Shown piece after piece: positions 21,311 to 33,019 of a stretch of 64,000 nt of DNA. Numbering within the stretch: position 1 is the stretch's first letter; every line of letters starts with the position of its first letter. The translations under genes and the position numbers were made by a program. The stretch is from Phymatolithon calcareum (taxonomy: Eukaryota; Rhodophyta; Florideophyceae; Hapalidiales): contig OZ345362.1 in the NCBI GenBank assembly GCA_977006965.1, forward strand, positions 992,001 to 1,056,000. The letters are read 5' to 3'. Under the pieces are notes generated by a model that worked only from the letters and a program-made list of their open reading frames with translations, made no database searches and was not told the origin of the DNA.

Positions 21311-21455
21311 ACGCAAAACGCTTTAGAAAGTGAAACTGCCCATAGTACAGTTGTACGGCGCCGACTTGTGGCCCCATATTCGAGACGCAAAACGCTTTAG
21401 AAAGTGAAACTGCCCATAGTACAGTTGTACGGCGCCGACTTGTGGCCCCATATTC
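21311..21455 (+). repeat. 74-bp perfect tandem duplication
   Basis: ACGCAAAACGCTTTAGAAAG...CCATATTC occurs at 21311 and again at 21385. Only one base near the end of the unit differs, so the duplication is recent. Confidence 0.9.
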
Positions 21456-22185
21456 TAGTACAAGGCGCCTTTTCCTCTCGGATTCACTTTGCCTCTCGCA
21501 TAATTCATCGATGTTCAGTACTCCAAAAGGTTTACTTGCTCTAAGGGCGGTGTTGAAACCCACTTCACTCCTCCGAAAATGGAAAAGTAAGCCACAGGTG
21601 GCATGATGACTACTTTAGCTGTTCAAAACAACTTCAGAGTCTGACAAGGTAAGGAATTTACCCTCGTGTTATCATCATGTAGTAGACTTGCTGGCGCTGC
21701 ACTCAACAGATATGGCACTTCAACTGGTAGGAGGAATGAGGAAGGAGTCTGTATTGGACCGAACGGACCCAAACAGCGATCGCGGGCAAGCGTAGCGGAA
21801 TAGAAGGTTTCTGTCCGGGAAGCTTCCCAGGAGGGTTCTATCTTTGTAGGCGCGAAGCGCCATGCCACCTAAAGGCGAATTGGAGACTTCGAATGACCAC
21901 CGAGACCGTGAACTGCCTTGGCTGACGCAGGAAAGTCGCAGATCGAGACGCCGGGCAAGTCGAAACTCGACGGCGGAAGACGGAAATACTCAAAAAAATA
22001 ACCAAAATTTGAGTCAAGAGTTGACCCCCGGTCCATAGTCAGGACCAGCGAATAGCGGAAAGAAACAGGGAGCACTCGCTACGAAAACGACTCTCACACC
22101 CAAAGGGGATGCCGTACCAAAAGAGAACTATCCACAAACTGTGAAGGACAACCCCACTCGGCAAGCGTTTCCATCGATTCGGAAC

Positions 22186-23328
22186 ATGCTTCCGTGTTTT
22201 AGGTGCAAGCGAAAGGGAACACTGAATATGACTGGAGGCTACAGCACGGTCCCTCTGCTACTTAAGTGCAGCAAATGCCCAGCGAAGAAGAGTGGAAATG
22301 ACGTTGTGTCGTTTGTTGACCAGATAGTACCGTCCGCTCAAGGTGGCGAGAAGCACTGCAACTCGGAGACAGAAAGAGAGCCAGAGAGATCTCAGAAAGA
22401 TGCTATCGATATCAACATTCTATTGAAGAAGTTGGAGGAGATCGAAATGAAACATGCAGACACTGTGAACTGGGTGACCCTCCTAGAAGCAGAAGTGGTC
22501 ACGCCCAGGGAAGAGAACCGTAGATTGAAGGAACACTCTCGGCCAGAAAACGCAACCGAGCGCACCGTGGAACGAACTCGAGATATTCCGTCCGATGCTG
22601 CTTTCCCCAGTTTAATAAGCACCGAAAAGCAAGATGTGGCAAAGCCGTCGTACCTTGACACAGCTCGAAGAGCAGCAAGCAATCCACAGGTTTCTGAGGA
22701 AGACAAATCGAAATTGGATGCCTTCACTGAACGAATGGGGCCAATGATGAGACCTGAAAAAGCACCAGTGATGGAAGTACTCTACTTTAAGAACCTCCCG
22801 AGGACGGACAGGAAGTACATAGAGGAAGCTGTGCGGGATCTGCTAACGAACAGACGTCTCCTGCATGTGTCGTTCATTGGAAACTCTGTAATGGAACTTC
22901 TTGTTGAGAAGGTCGATAGTCCAAACATCATCAGTCTCATTCGATCAGCGAAGATGTCACACATGCCAAGCTTTAGCGCATTCGAGAATGCGCTGAACAC
23001 CCGCCAGATAGCAAACGGTCTTGATGGTCAGAAAAGAAACATGGAGAAGTTAAGGGGACTAGCGCGCTATTGTGCAGCGAAGGCGGACAATATTGTTGCC
23101 CGAGAATGGTATCACGGCATGGCGAAAGCTGCAAACAGAAGATTCTTCGACCTATGTGTCGAAAGCGCCGTAACGGCGAAGAGGCGTAACCTGGTGGCAC
23201 CAGAGCTCCGCATTGGTGGGCGAGAAAGCGCAAAACTCCAAACTGAGGATGTAGACCGGGGAGCGGAAGTGCCGCAGCTCTCAGACACAGGAGAAAATCC
23301 AGGAACAGAAACAGCTACTGCATCATAA
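22186..23328 (+). CDS. LINE E ORF1 protein
   Basis: 380 codons from the first ATG. The frame is open further upstream to a TAG near 22036 but has no earlier ATG. The N-terminus has paired cysteines, C-F-R-C ... K-C-S-K-C (about residues 4-33), which could hold zinc. Residues about 80-125 (DAIDINILLKKLEEIEMK..., LLEAEVVTPREENRRLKEH) look like a coiled coil. The C-terminal third has KNLPRTDRKYIEEAVRDLLTN..., which could be a divergent RNA-binding fold. LINE ORF1 proteins bind the element RNA and form trimers or RNPs; that role here is inferred from position and layout. ORF2 begins 16 bp after the stop. Confidence 0.8.
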   Translation: MLPCFRCKRKGTLNMTGGYSTVPLLLKCSKCPAKKSGNDVVSFVDQIVPSAQGGEKHCNSETEREPERSQKDAIDINILLKKLEEIEMKHADTVNWVTLLEAEVVTPREENRRLKEHSRPENATERTVERTRDIPSDAAFPSLISTEKQDVAKPSYLDTARRAASNPQVSEEDKSKLDAFTERMGPMMRPEKAPVMEVLYFKNLPRTDRKYIEEAVRDLLTNRRLLHVSFIGNSVMELLVEKVDSPNIISLIRSAKMSHMPSFSAFENALNTRQIANGLDGQKRNMEKLRGLARYCAAKADNIVAREWYHGMAKAANRRFFDLCVESAVTAKRRNLVAPELRIGGRESAKLQTEDVDRGAEVPQLSDTGENPGTETATAS

Positions 23329-23344
23329 ATAGTCCAATCTGACG

Positions 23345-26300
23345 TTGAAGAGGCAGAGAAAGACTCTAGCACTAAGCCGGGAACTGCAAATGAGAAGACA
23401 CCAGACACTTTTGGGATACATCAAGAGGAAACCTCGGAAAATGCTATTTAAGAAAAAGTGGCGTTTGGCAACCTTCAATGTTGGAGGCTCTCCGGAGACC
23501 CCAGCATACATAGAAAAAATGATGAAAAACCATGGAATAGACATGGCTGCAATAACTGAAACACACTTGAGACCAGAAGGGAAAATTCGATCTGATTTCT
23601 TCTCTATGAACGCAATGCGCCCTCCTCCACAGACGGGGCGAAATTCTGGAGGAGTTTCGCTATTCTTTCGGAAGCACTCTGGGAGCCGTCTGATCTTTAA
23701 ACACGCAGAGACAAATTTTCAACTGATTATCGCCCAAGTGGGGGAGATAAAAGTGGGAGCTGTCTACATATCCCCGGCAGCAACCAGAACGGAAACGGAG
23801 AAATGCCTGATCATGGTCAATACGTATGCACGAGGAAAGGCAATTGTGTGCGGCGACTGGAACGCTCGGCATCTGAGGTGGGATCTCCGCTCAAATAGGA
23901 GAGGCAACCAGCTCTTCCGTTGGGCAACAGCAAAGAACTGGGATGTCCGAACTTGGACAGGTTTCAGCTTCCGAACCAAGCGGTTCAAGAGCAACATCGA
24001 CTTGTTCATAACAAAAAGAATTGAACCAGCAACCGTCTGCTCACCAACAGGCGTCTGGACAGGTAATACGCAGCACCGACCAGTGACGACAAGTTTTCTG
24101 ACTCGCCAAAACCATACAAGAGCTCAAAATCCACGAATATCGGTTAAACAATGGAGACATGAAGAGAAACAAGAAAAAGTTCGGGAACTATACGGGACGG
24201 CCATTCCAGGAATCCTCGATGATCTCAAAAGATGCAGCACTCGGCAGGAACTAGATCGTCTTTACGAAAAAATAGAGGATACGCTATGTGAGCCGTGGAG
24301 AGAGAAGAGAACTAGCCCACCACGCTACAAACCGTTCTGGAACTCAAATCTCGAAACGAAATGCAAACGCCGCAAGAAACTGTACAAGAAAGCTCAAGAG
24401 CAGGATACAGAAGAGGCATGGAAGCAATATGAGGATTTTTTTTGAATTCTGAATTTATTAAACGCCCTCAGAAACACTCATAAGACTGTAAGGGAGATGC
24501 GTTTCAGATGCTACTACCTTGGTAGCTCCGTTAAAGCCCGCAAAAGCTCGTTGCTATCGTCGTAGCCCTAGCTGCAAAAACCCTCCTCCAGAGAAGGTGG
24601 AGGGAAAAGCTTAGAGTCCACTTGTCCTGTTCGTAGGAATCTCAGCGTCGCCGTTCTATCAATATGAGGAATGTCGAAAAGATATTCGCAAATTGGTGAA
24701 CAGAAGGAAGCGGCAGCAGTATCAAGAATACATAGGCGATCTTGAGGAAAAGGATGGGTCCAAGGCAATTGAACAAATCTCCCGAATGCAGAAGATGAGA
24801 ACACGAAGAACGTCTAGGAACAAGATGACCGGCCGTCCATTGCATAAAACGCTGTTCACGGCCCACGTGTCCCAGACATGTCGAGATGTCAGGGGATGGC
24901 GACCAAACCCTTCGCACTTTGACTGTCCTCCTCAAATGCGGAATATTATCAAACTAGCAATCCCGAAAGCTCCAACGAGAAAGGCCCCAGGCCTGGACGG
25001 AGTGAAGAGCGAAATGTTGAAAGTGGACCTGGAGGAATGCACAGACCTAGTCTATGAGCTATGGACAACCTGCGGCAGATGCGGAACACTTCCACAATCG
25101 TGGATGAAAGCTCTCTTGGTCCCGCTGCACAAGAAAGGAGACCATGACGATCAAAAACATTTCTGACTCATATCCCTACTGAGTCAGGTCCGAAAGGTTG
25201 TTGAATCCGCAATTGATATTATGCTCCGTCAAAGATACAAGAACCACAACATCCAGCTGGGATTCCAAAAAGGGAAGAGTACGGAGCTCGCAATCTTGAG
25301 GGCGCTGGAACTACAAAAGCGAGGGCAGCGATGCATCGCAGTATTGGACCTGAAGGCAGCGTACGACACAGTGCCTAGACAACACCTGCAAGAGCGAATG
25401 AGAGGCTTCTACCGCAAGAGCTATGCGTGATGATCGAACCATTCTTGATGCCTTCCTGGGTATCTACGATTGGTGACCCGCAGCAGAAGTGGTTCCTAAT
25501 TGACAGAGGAGTACCTCAGGGGTCTCCGCTGAGTCCAAGTTTGTACAACCTTTTCATGGACGAATTTGCGGAAAGAATAAGCCGAGTGCCACGAGAAGTT
25601 GCAGATGTAGCTGCAGTCTTCTTTGCGGACGACGTTCTTCTATCGGTAAAGACACCAGCGGGACTACAGAGATTGTTAAACATTGCATCGAAGTGGGCAA
25701 AGGACAGGCAGATGGTTTGGAACACGAAGACTGGGAAGAGCGAAGTACTTCTCTCGGAAGACACAAGATCACCCATTTTCAAGCTTGCAGGGAAAACGTT
25801 GGCAAAGGTCAAAGAAGTATCATACCTTGGCATCTCACTCAGTAATGAGGGAGTTACCGACACAAAAATGCTGGAGCGCATCCGACACGCCAAGATCGCG
25901 GTATATCAACTGAGGTCCCTGGGTGTCTCGTTGCGAGCACTCACCCCCTTGAAAGCAGTGAAGACATACAAGGCGTTGATACAACCAAGATGGGAGTATG
26001 CAATGCACCTGACGCCATGGACGCCGAGAGTCCAGACAGCTATCGCAGAAGTAGAGAAAACTTTTTTCGCACAAGTATTCCGTCCAATATCGAAAAACCG
26101 CTATGTCAGACTTCGCCTTCTTTGCCGAATTCACAACCCCGAAAACAGGAGACTCGTTCTAGCACTCAAAATGCTGGAACGAGCGAGATCAAAGAAAAGG
26201 AGCCTTCTGGCCGTCCCAATCGAGGAAAGAGATGCGGGTGAACTACAATGGGTTAGTCGAGACATATCGGCAATGCTACAGTACGATCTATTCGAGACGG

Positions 26301-26661
26301 CACTGACTTTCCTCAATCAGGGAGTTTCACCAAAATCGTTGAGGACATTGCTCTTCAAAGACGAAGGAGACGTCTCGGAGTGCAACAGAAAGAGAAAAAT
26401 TCCCTACGATCTGCCTGGGTACACCCCGGCGATTATCAGACTCCCAAAAACACGGCACCGCCAATTAGCGGTAAAGTGGGCATTCGGTCGGTTTCCCCCA
26501 ATGAGCACATCACTTCTCACAGACAAGTTCCAATCCTCATGAGCAACCTGGAAGAATACCTCGGAAGATATCAACTGACCAAAGAGGAGATTGATATCAC
26601 TGAAAAAGCTCTAGACAAGCTACTATTCTTCACTATCGTCTTTTACGACGACATGGAATAG
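23345..26661 (+). pseudogene. LINE E ORF2: APE endonuclease and reverse transcriptase, disrupted
   Basis: The endonuclease runs from 23455 (WRLATFNVGGSPETPAYIEK). It includes ITETHLRPEG, GDWNARHLRWDLRSNRRG, and SNIDLFITKR with QHRPVTT near its end, the Asp/His blocks of the APE family. The frame is then cut at 24436 by a 224-bp insertion. It resumes at 24660, with the reading exactly restored across the TSD (KQYEECRKDI). RT blocks are APGLDGVKSEMLK, GFQKGKSTELAIL, AYDTVPR, GVPQGSPLSPSL and FFADDVLLS (25619-25645). There is a TGA at 25164-25166, a frameshift near 25400 and another near 26538. The C-terminus has KRKIPYDLPGYTPAII ... HRQLAVKWAFGRFPPMST. It cannot make an intact protein. Confidence 0.88.
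24436..24659 (-). mobile_element. 224-bp 3'-end copy of LINE E inserted in LINE E ORF2
   Basis: The reverse complement matches the family E 3' UTR (AAGCTTTTCCCT...GGGTTTTTGCAGCTAGGGCTACGACG ... GAAACGCATCTCCCTTACAGTCTTATGAGTGTTTCTGAGGGCGTTTAATAAATTC, then A's). The 11-bp TSD CAATATGAGGA is exact at 24425-24435 and 24660-24670. Its T-run creates the stop codon in ORF2. Confidence 0.92.
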
Positions 26662-26877
26662 ACAAGGCGCCAATTGAGGAAATCTGATCAGTGGACCCCA
26701 AGCTTTTCCCTGCGCCCTTTTACGGGAGAGGGTTTTTTCAGCTAGGTCTACGACGTTAACCCGGGTTACAAGTATTTGAATATATGATCGAAGCTACAAC
26801 GTAGCTGCTGAAACGCATCTCCCTTGCAGTCTCATGAGTGTTACTGAGGGCGTTTAATAAATTCCAAATTCAAAAAA

Positions 26878-26943
26878 ACACCTTTTACTTAGCAGGACGA
26901 GAACTGCACCAAGCCTGGAGACTCTCCTATCTTGGAGTAAGTG
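26878..26943 (+). mobile_element. LINE A fragment (RT thumb)
   Basis: About 66 bp encoding HTFYLAGRELHQAWRLSYLGVS, identical in kind to 6455-6520 and to the minus strand near 37650-37710. It is cut on both sides by other elements. Confidence 0.75.
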
Positions 26944-26948
26944 GTCCT

Positions 26949-27558
26949 TGTCGAAAAACCTGCACTGAATCTTGCGACTGCGATGTGCAGGCGCAATGTA
27001 TCGGAGGATGAGATTACCCCTCTGGATAGGGTAAACTCAGAAGATAATAACGGGACCACTTGGGTGCTTGCGCAATGTTTCTGCAAGCCGGCAATGGTCC
27101 CTCACTCGGTCAGCGCATCAATTGCCAACCGGTGGTGTTTGTGTCGCACGGGTGCGCGTACGCCAGACGCCCGCAGACACAGGGTAGGTGAAGAAGGTTT
27201 TGCACGTACTGTGACTTGTTTGGTTCCAACTTGCCCTTCGTTGGGCTTGCGCTAGTTTGCTTTATTTATACTGCTTAAGTTGTGAGCTATGAGTAGTGAC
27301 AGAAGCTCTCGAATCGTCCAACGCAGAACATACAGTTCAGTGTCGGGCGAACGCAAGGCAGTGTGAGCAGGCTGTTCGCTGTGAGTATGCCGTTCACTGT
27401 GAGTTCGCAGATAATTACGCGCAGTCGAGATAATCTATCGAGCGTTCAGTGTCGTCCACGAGTATGGCTTCTCGGTATTGCACCGTTGTGTTACGACAAT
27501 AGGAACGTTCAACGGATCGCAAGATGTCTCCGAGTTCATGTGCAGCGGACTTGCGACA
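26949..27558 (-). repeat. Copia LTR (downstream LTR in element sense)
   Basis: 610 bp, TGTCGAAAAACC...GGACTTGCGACA, matching 33020-33629 with about two substitutions. Confidence 0.95.
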
Positions 27559-27593
27559 CACCCTCTTTTTTGACGAGAGCCATGACTCTGCTC

Positions 27594-30500
27594 TTATATA
27601 TTCCGAATAATCCATTGCTCAACGGGGTGGTGCAGGTTACCAGTTCTCATGACTTCCATGAGCTGAGTAGGGCGCATTATCTTAGTCATGCAATCCGCGA
27701 GATTATATTCAGACCGGATAAAAGCAATGTCCGCAATCTCATGACGTTCATAAGCTTCCCGGCACGCTGCTATGTCGATCATCAGTCGTCGTTCCGCTGT
27801 TCTCCCTGCCTTCACGATAACATCGAATAGTCCCTTGCTATCGGTTAGCATTTGGATAGGAACCGTCTGTTGCAAAAGTACTTCGAGGTCGTGCTTTAGC
27901 ATGAAAGCGTAGTCGAACGCATCGGCGAGGGCAGGACATTCTGAAGAAATCGCTGATCGCGTGACCCGACGGCACTTGTATGATTTGAAGCCGATGATAG
28001 AGCATTGGTTATACTTGTCGCATAATGTGACGACAATCCCGAGTTGCGAAGATAAATCGGTATTTCCAGCGTGGCTCGCATCTGAATATGCTCGGATATG
28101 CAAGCTTTTCCTGTCGAGTTTTGGAAATTTGATCGGCAAATTATTTCGCTTGAGGTGGCGCACAATCTTGTTGAAGAGTACCGAATCCTCTTCCGGACGG
28201 AAACTTTTTTCCGTGATTTGCGTACATTTTGCGACGGCACAGGCGACATCTGGCCTGCAATTTGTCGTCCACGCAAGTTGTGCACGTGCAGATCGAAAGT
28301 GAGCAAAGCTGCATGGGACATGCGAAAGCTACAGCTTCTTGCTGATATATTTCTCCATCGAAACCTTGATACTCGATAGGTATTCCTCTTGATCGAAGTC
28401 CATTCCGGCAAACTTCCCTTTGTAGAATTCCCTAGGTGTTGCATCGAACTTGTCGCCGGTGATCTTCGTCCATTCCTGGAAATCAGAATCAACAGCCTGG
28501 AGTGTATCATCAACGTATACTCCGGAGAGGCCAGAAAGCCGTTCGTTGATGTGTTGGTAGTAGAGGCTCAAGTCTCCATGGGTGGGGATCATATTTAAAT
28601 CCTTGAGGTGGTGTTCCTTCAAGGTGAAAAGCCAGCGATCGCCAGAATCAGCCAGACCGTAGAGAGGCTTCATTAGCTGAAGTATGTGCTCGGGCCCGAG
28701 TTCAAATTCTTTGGTCGGCTTCATGTATATCTCGCGCATTAGCTTGGTAGACGATTGAAGATACGCTTGTGTAATGTCTTGGGTCCAGACTTTGAAACCC
28801 ATGATTGAAGCGAGGGCAAGCAGCATCCTTACAGATTCTTGCCGGAGATTAGGTGATGCATGCACGAGACTCGCCTTATCCTTGTCAAGATGTCCGCCGA
28901 TTACTAGTCTTGCCTTGTAACGCTCTTCGTTCGTTTCGGCGTCCTTTATGGCAAGCACCAAGCGGGAAGTAAGAATGTTGGCGTCCTTAGGAATGTCTTC
29001 GCGGAGAACAATGCGAAAGCTTCCCCTGGATATTAGACCTTGAATCTCCTTCTTGATTGCGGCCTGCATCTTTGGCCCCGAAGCGCGCGGGTCCCACGTG
29101 TCTATTACTTCAGTAACATGGACAGAGAAATTTTCGGGACGAACGTAGTCCAAGCGCCATGGACCGTAGCTGTCTGAAACTTTCCTTACAAACTCATCGG
29201 CTTCTTTGTCAGATCTCTTGTATGGTTTCACTTGCGAACTCGAGTATAGCTGGTGCAAGCCGTTTCCCATATCGATAGTTAGCATCCGACGGTTAGAGCT
29301 TACATCGAGGATTGTCAAAGGCGTTGAGTACATTTTGGTATCTTCGCGATATACGCGTACTTGGTCACCGACTTTGTATATGCGGTCAGCATCTTGAGGC
29401 ACCTTCGATCGTAGTGCACGAGCGATGCGAAGGTTGTTAACAATGCGGTAGTATTCTTCACGCGCTGTCTGCAGAGCATGGATCCGTGATGGCTGATCAA
29501 GAAGAGTTCCATGTAGCCCTGCTGGAGGACAGCGAGGCATTATACCGAACACCAGCATAGTAGGGACTAGGCCTTCGGGTCCCAACGTGTCGTTCATCGC
29601 CTTGACGGCTGTCTTTAGCGTCAAGTCAGGATCTAGAGCGGGAAAATCGATCTCTATCTTGCGGTAGATTTGACGCAAAGGCGCATGGTAGCGTTCGCAA
29701 ATGCTTATGCCGTTGTGGTGCTGGACGCCGGAATACTTCAGATTAACCCCGCTTGAGTCGGAAAGGCTTTTCCATTCACCGGACGTTAAAACAGATCCTT
29801 GATCCATGAAGAAAATGTCCGGCTGACCAGCATACACAAGAACCCAACAGTCAAGCAGGGCGTTCCATACAGATTGAGTGTCAAGAGACAAAAGAAATTT
29901 GGCAGCGCCGAAGTGCGTGTCCTTATCAACGACATGCAGTGCATATATATCGCCAATTTTCACGATGTCCATAAGTATTTCGCGGTTGAACACAATTTCC
30001 GACACTTCGGCTGATCCCACTTGGAACCGAATTTGCTTCTTGTCGATGACGCCGCATGGATCGCAACGATCCCGAATATCCTTGAGAACCTGTAATGTAT
30101 TTGGAGTGAGTTTTTCAGGGTTAACCCTTTTCAGCAAAGAGTACAGTTTCCCAGATGATGGATGCTTGTAATGTCGGTGCAGTTTTTGTAATTCCGCTCG
30201 AGAATATAAAACCTCTGTCGGCCAAAGCACCCAGACGTGACCTCTTGCGCGCTCGAGAGGCAATGTCCAAAGAGGATGGTCGAGGATGTTGTCTCGCGTA
30301 TTGGCAAGCAAGTCATTCGCATCCAATGTGTCTAGCCCGAGTAGTAGGGGAACGTTGGCATCCACGACATCCGCATTGAATGACACACCACGGCCGTCTG
30401 GTGTGGGTAGTGATATCGAAATGACTCCACGGGAAGGATGGCAGACATCTCCGAACTTGAACGATCTTCCGGACTTTCGGATCTCGTTGATGTATCCGGT

Positions 30501-32759
30501 GAGCTTAGCGTAAGCATTCGCTTGAGATATGCCAATACACGAGCGTGCTGCGCCGGTGTCGATGACGGCTCCTAGGAATTCGGAGTTGCATGCGGCATTG
30601 ACTTCGTGCCGTTCGGACGGGTGCCTCTGTTGTGTTTCACATGCCTTGATACTAAACGGCACATCGTCATCACGACGCCGATGATTGGTCGCTTTTGAAA
30701 AAAAGATTTCCATTGGTTGGCACTCATCATCACTATATGCAGGAGCGGTTTGTGCATTGGCATGAACCTCCGATTTCAATCCATCTCTTGGTTCGTTCTC
30801 AAACAATTCACTGTTCAATGAATGGGAAAGTCGCTCTGCGAAGTTACTTGTGAATAAGGCTTCCTCTTTGCGCTGTTCTTCCGAGGTTAATATTTTGTCC
30901 TTTTCAATGCTGAAGTGCGTATCAACGATGTTGTGAGCCTCACTGCGTCCAGGAGAGCGTTCGAGTTCATTTGTGTCACGCCGTTCAAGCTCTGCTGTCG
31001 CATCGTCGAGAGCGATAGCAATGCAAGCCAGGACGTTCACCGGCTTTACACCGTCTCGGAGTTGTTTTTGTACTCCTTCGAGTATGCCCTGGCCCTTTTT
31101 CCTCCGTGCAATTTCGTTTGTGCATTGGCGGTGGAACTTCAAATGTCTATCAGATTCGCAATCGTGACATTTGAGCACTTGTCCCTTCCACGATCCATTG
31201 ATTCGGAGATTGTCACCGCACTTTTTCGATCTTCGGGGAGGAATATTTCCGAGTTGCCGGTCAACGAAGAAGACGTTGAATTCATCTTCAAGATTATCGA
31301 CTGCAGAGTGGTGTACCGTCTGTGCGGTCAAGCGTGAAGTGCTTCGGCCGGATGATTTCACAAAATTGTCCTCCACTTGGGCGGCGTTTTGTAATGCTAG
31401 TGACAGCGAGTCGAATGTGCTGTCGCTGGCCTGGAGTGATACCATTTGTGCATTCTTCGTAAACTCTACTCCTCGTATCGCGGAGCGGAGATATTGAAGC
31501 AGATGCTTGTCCGTTCGCTCGTCAGATGGAAGGTCTTTTGCAAGACGAAGAATGTTGTTTGCGACACGAGTAATGGCACGGGCATTGCGAGTATCTTGAT
31601 GTCCGGCGTCCGGTAACTGTAGCTCTGCCCGGAGAGAAACGGACTGAAGTGCATCTCGTGTTCGAGCGTGTATGATGGCGGTGCTATACTTCTGTCGCAT
31701 CAGGTTCTTGAACCCCGTCCAAGTGTGATTAGGTTCCTCGCAGTACTTTTCGAATGTCATCTTGGGTCCAGGACCCAAAGTGAACTGCACTAATTCGAGA
31801 AGTATGTCATCTTCAACAACATCATGGGCTTTGGCAAGAGCAACATACCGCTCAAGGTGACCGTTCCAAGACTTTCCATCGGTGCCGAGAAACGCATTGG
31901 ATTCTTTTTCAAACTTTTTGCTTAAGGTGTAAACAAATCCTGTTTTTCGCCGGGAGCTATTGCTATAGCTCCTTTGCGTCTCAGTTTTGGTGGAAATCAC
32001 GATGTCATCCTTCACGTTCTCATCGGAGCTCTGGTTCATCTCAGATTCTGTTCCATTGAACTGCTCTTTTGGACCCATCGTTTCGTCCGTTTCACCACTG
32101 CGTTCCAATCTTGATCGCCGGAGCGCGTCGGCGGCAGCAAGCATTTCACGGTGCTTTTCCGGAGATCCTGCATGTTTGGAATACGGATGTAGTTTGGGCT
32201 CCGATTTCTTTTTCGTCTGAAAGTTGCCAAAGTTAAATGCAATGTTTTTGTCTAGAACATCCGAGAAGTCTGAAGCCGAGGCATCATGTCCAAACTCATC
32301 CCGTCGATTTGAGTACTTGTGGTATCGAGGGTTTCTGGGAAAGCGTCGTTGGTTGTAAAGTCTCTTGGACGTGCTGACGAGCTCTTGCTGCTCTGTCTTT
32401 TCTGCATCGGAAAGCTCGTCATCGGTTGAATATAATGCTTCGGAAATTATCAGCGGAAGCGGGATTGTTGCCGACGATTTGACCTTCACGCCGGCAGACA
32501 CTAGTACGTCTCTTATGTGGCGAAAGAACCGGCGACCTTCGCTCTGAACTATGTCTTCGTCAAATAAGAACTCCGGAGGCATGCATGATGCCAGCTCATT
32601 AGCATATTCTCTGCCGGTTTCTGCTTCAAAATTCGCGACACTGATTAGTATCTCGTATGCGTCGTAAACAACTTCATCGTTCGGATTGAGGTATGACTGG
32701 CGTTCCTCAATTTGTGCAATGAGCTTGTCGCGACGTGCGGGAGTGATAGCCGGACTCAT
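27594..32759 (-). CDS. Copia gag-pol polyprotein with one internal TAG stop
   Basis: One frame from ATG (32757-32759) to 27594 is broken only by TAG at 28329-28331 (codon about 1477). Rough positions are as follows. The gag region is residues 1-600, with a zinc-knuckle-like CHDCESDRHLKFHRQC. Protease has FLGAVIDTGAARSCIG near 734. Integrase has an H..H..C..C finger and a core with MDQGS near 860-1040. RT includes RLVLAIKDAETNEERYKARLV, ITQAYLQS and the catalytic YVDDTLQ near 1416. After the TAG come LAWTTNCRPDVACAVAKC and RNase H AYSDASHAGN, ALADAF, LTDSKGLFD and EYNLADCMTK near 1550-1700. The element replicates through reverse transcription in cytoplasmic particles. The stop would remove RNase H unless it is read through. 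Confidence 0.92.
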
Positions 32760-33019
32760 GATGGATACTTTTCTCACGTCAAGAGTCTGGTAATGTGAAG
32801 AAAATTGTGGTCCGTCGAGAACGTTGATGGTTACGACTTTCCGGCAAAGTAAATTCCGCAGTGTTTGCTATAGCAAGCAATTACCACGGGAATTCAGCCA
32901 GAACTTCTAGCGCCTCGACTCGGGAGAAGTTCAAGATGACTGAGAGTTATGGATAATGTACATGAATCGGTTAAATTCACGTCCAACGGGAATCAGAGAG
33001 ATTTCCGCGTAGTTATAAC

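Larger units (their letters stand above)
19259..21735 (+). mobile_element. TIR DNA transposon, copy 2, right end missing
   Basis: The left end TCTA|GTGTCTATCTGACGAACACCCTCAATTGAGGG matches the left end of copy 1. The internal sequence aligns through NENLLVTQKKHICHASRKRPA (19453 on), KTKIKIIKIVNV, DDVSPS and the AT-rich 3' part (GATGACTACTTT.GTTC..AAACAAC, near 21603). No right TIR is found, and family E LINE sequence begins about 21740. It contains two LINE insertions (19682-20291) and a 74-bp tandem duplication. Confidence 0.65.
21740..26877 (+). mobile_element. LINE family E, near-complete two-ORF copy
   Basis: About 5.1 kb with a 5' leader (from about 21740), ORF1 (22186-23328), ORF2 (23345-26661, broken) and a 3' UTR ending CTGAGGGCGTTTAATAAATTCCAAATTCAAAAAAA at 26877. 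ORF2 has an APE-type endonuclease followed by reverse transcriptase and the lineage C-terminal block, with no RNase H seen. A 224-bp piece of its own family is inserted in ORF2. No matching TSD is found. The 3' flank is LINE A sequence and the 5' flank is the TIR transposon, so one junction is probably rearranged. Confidence 0.85.
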
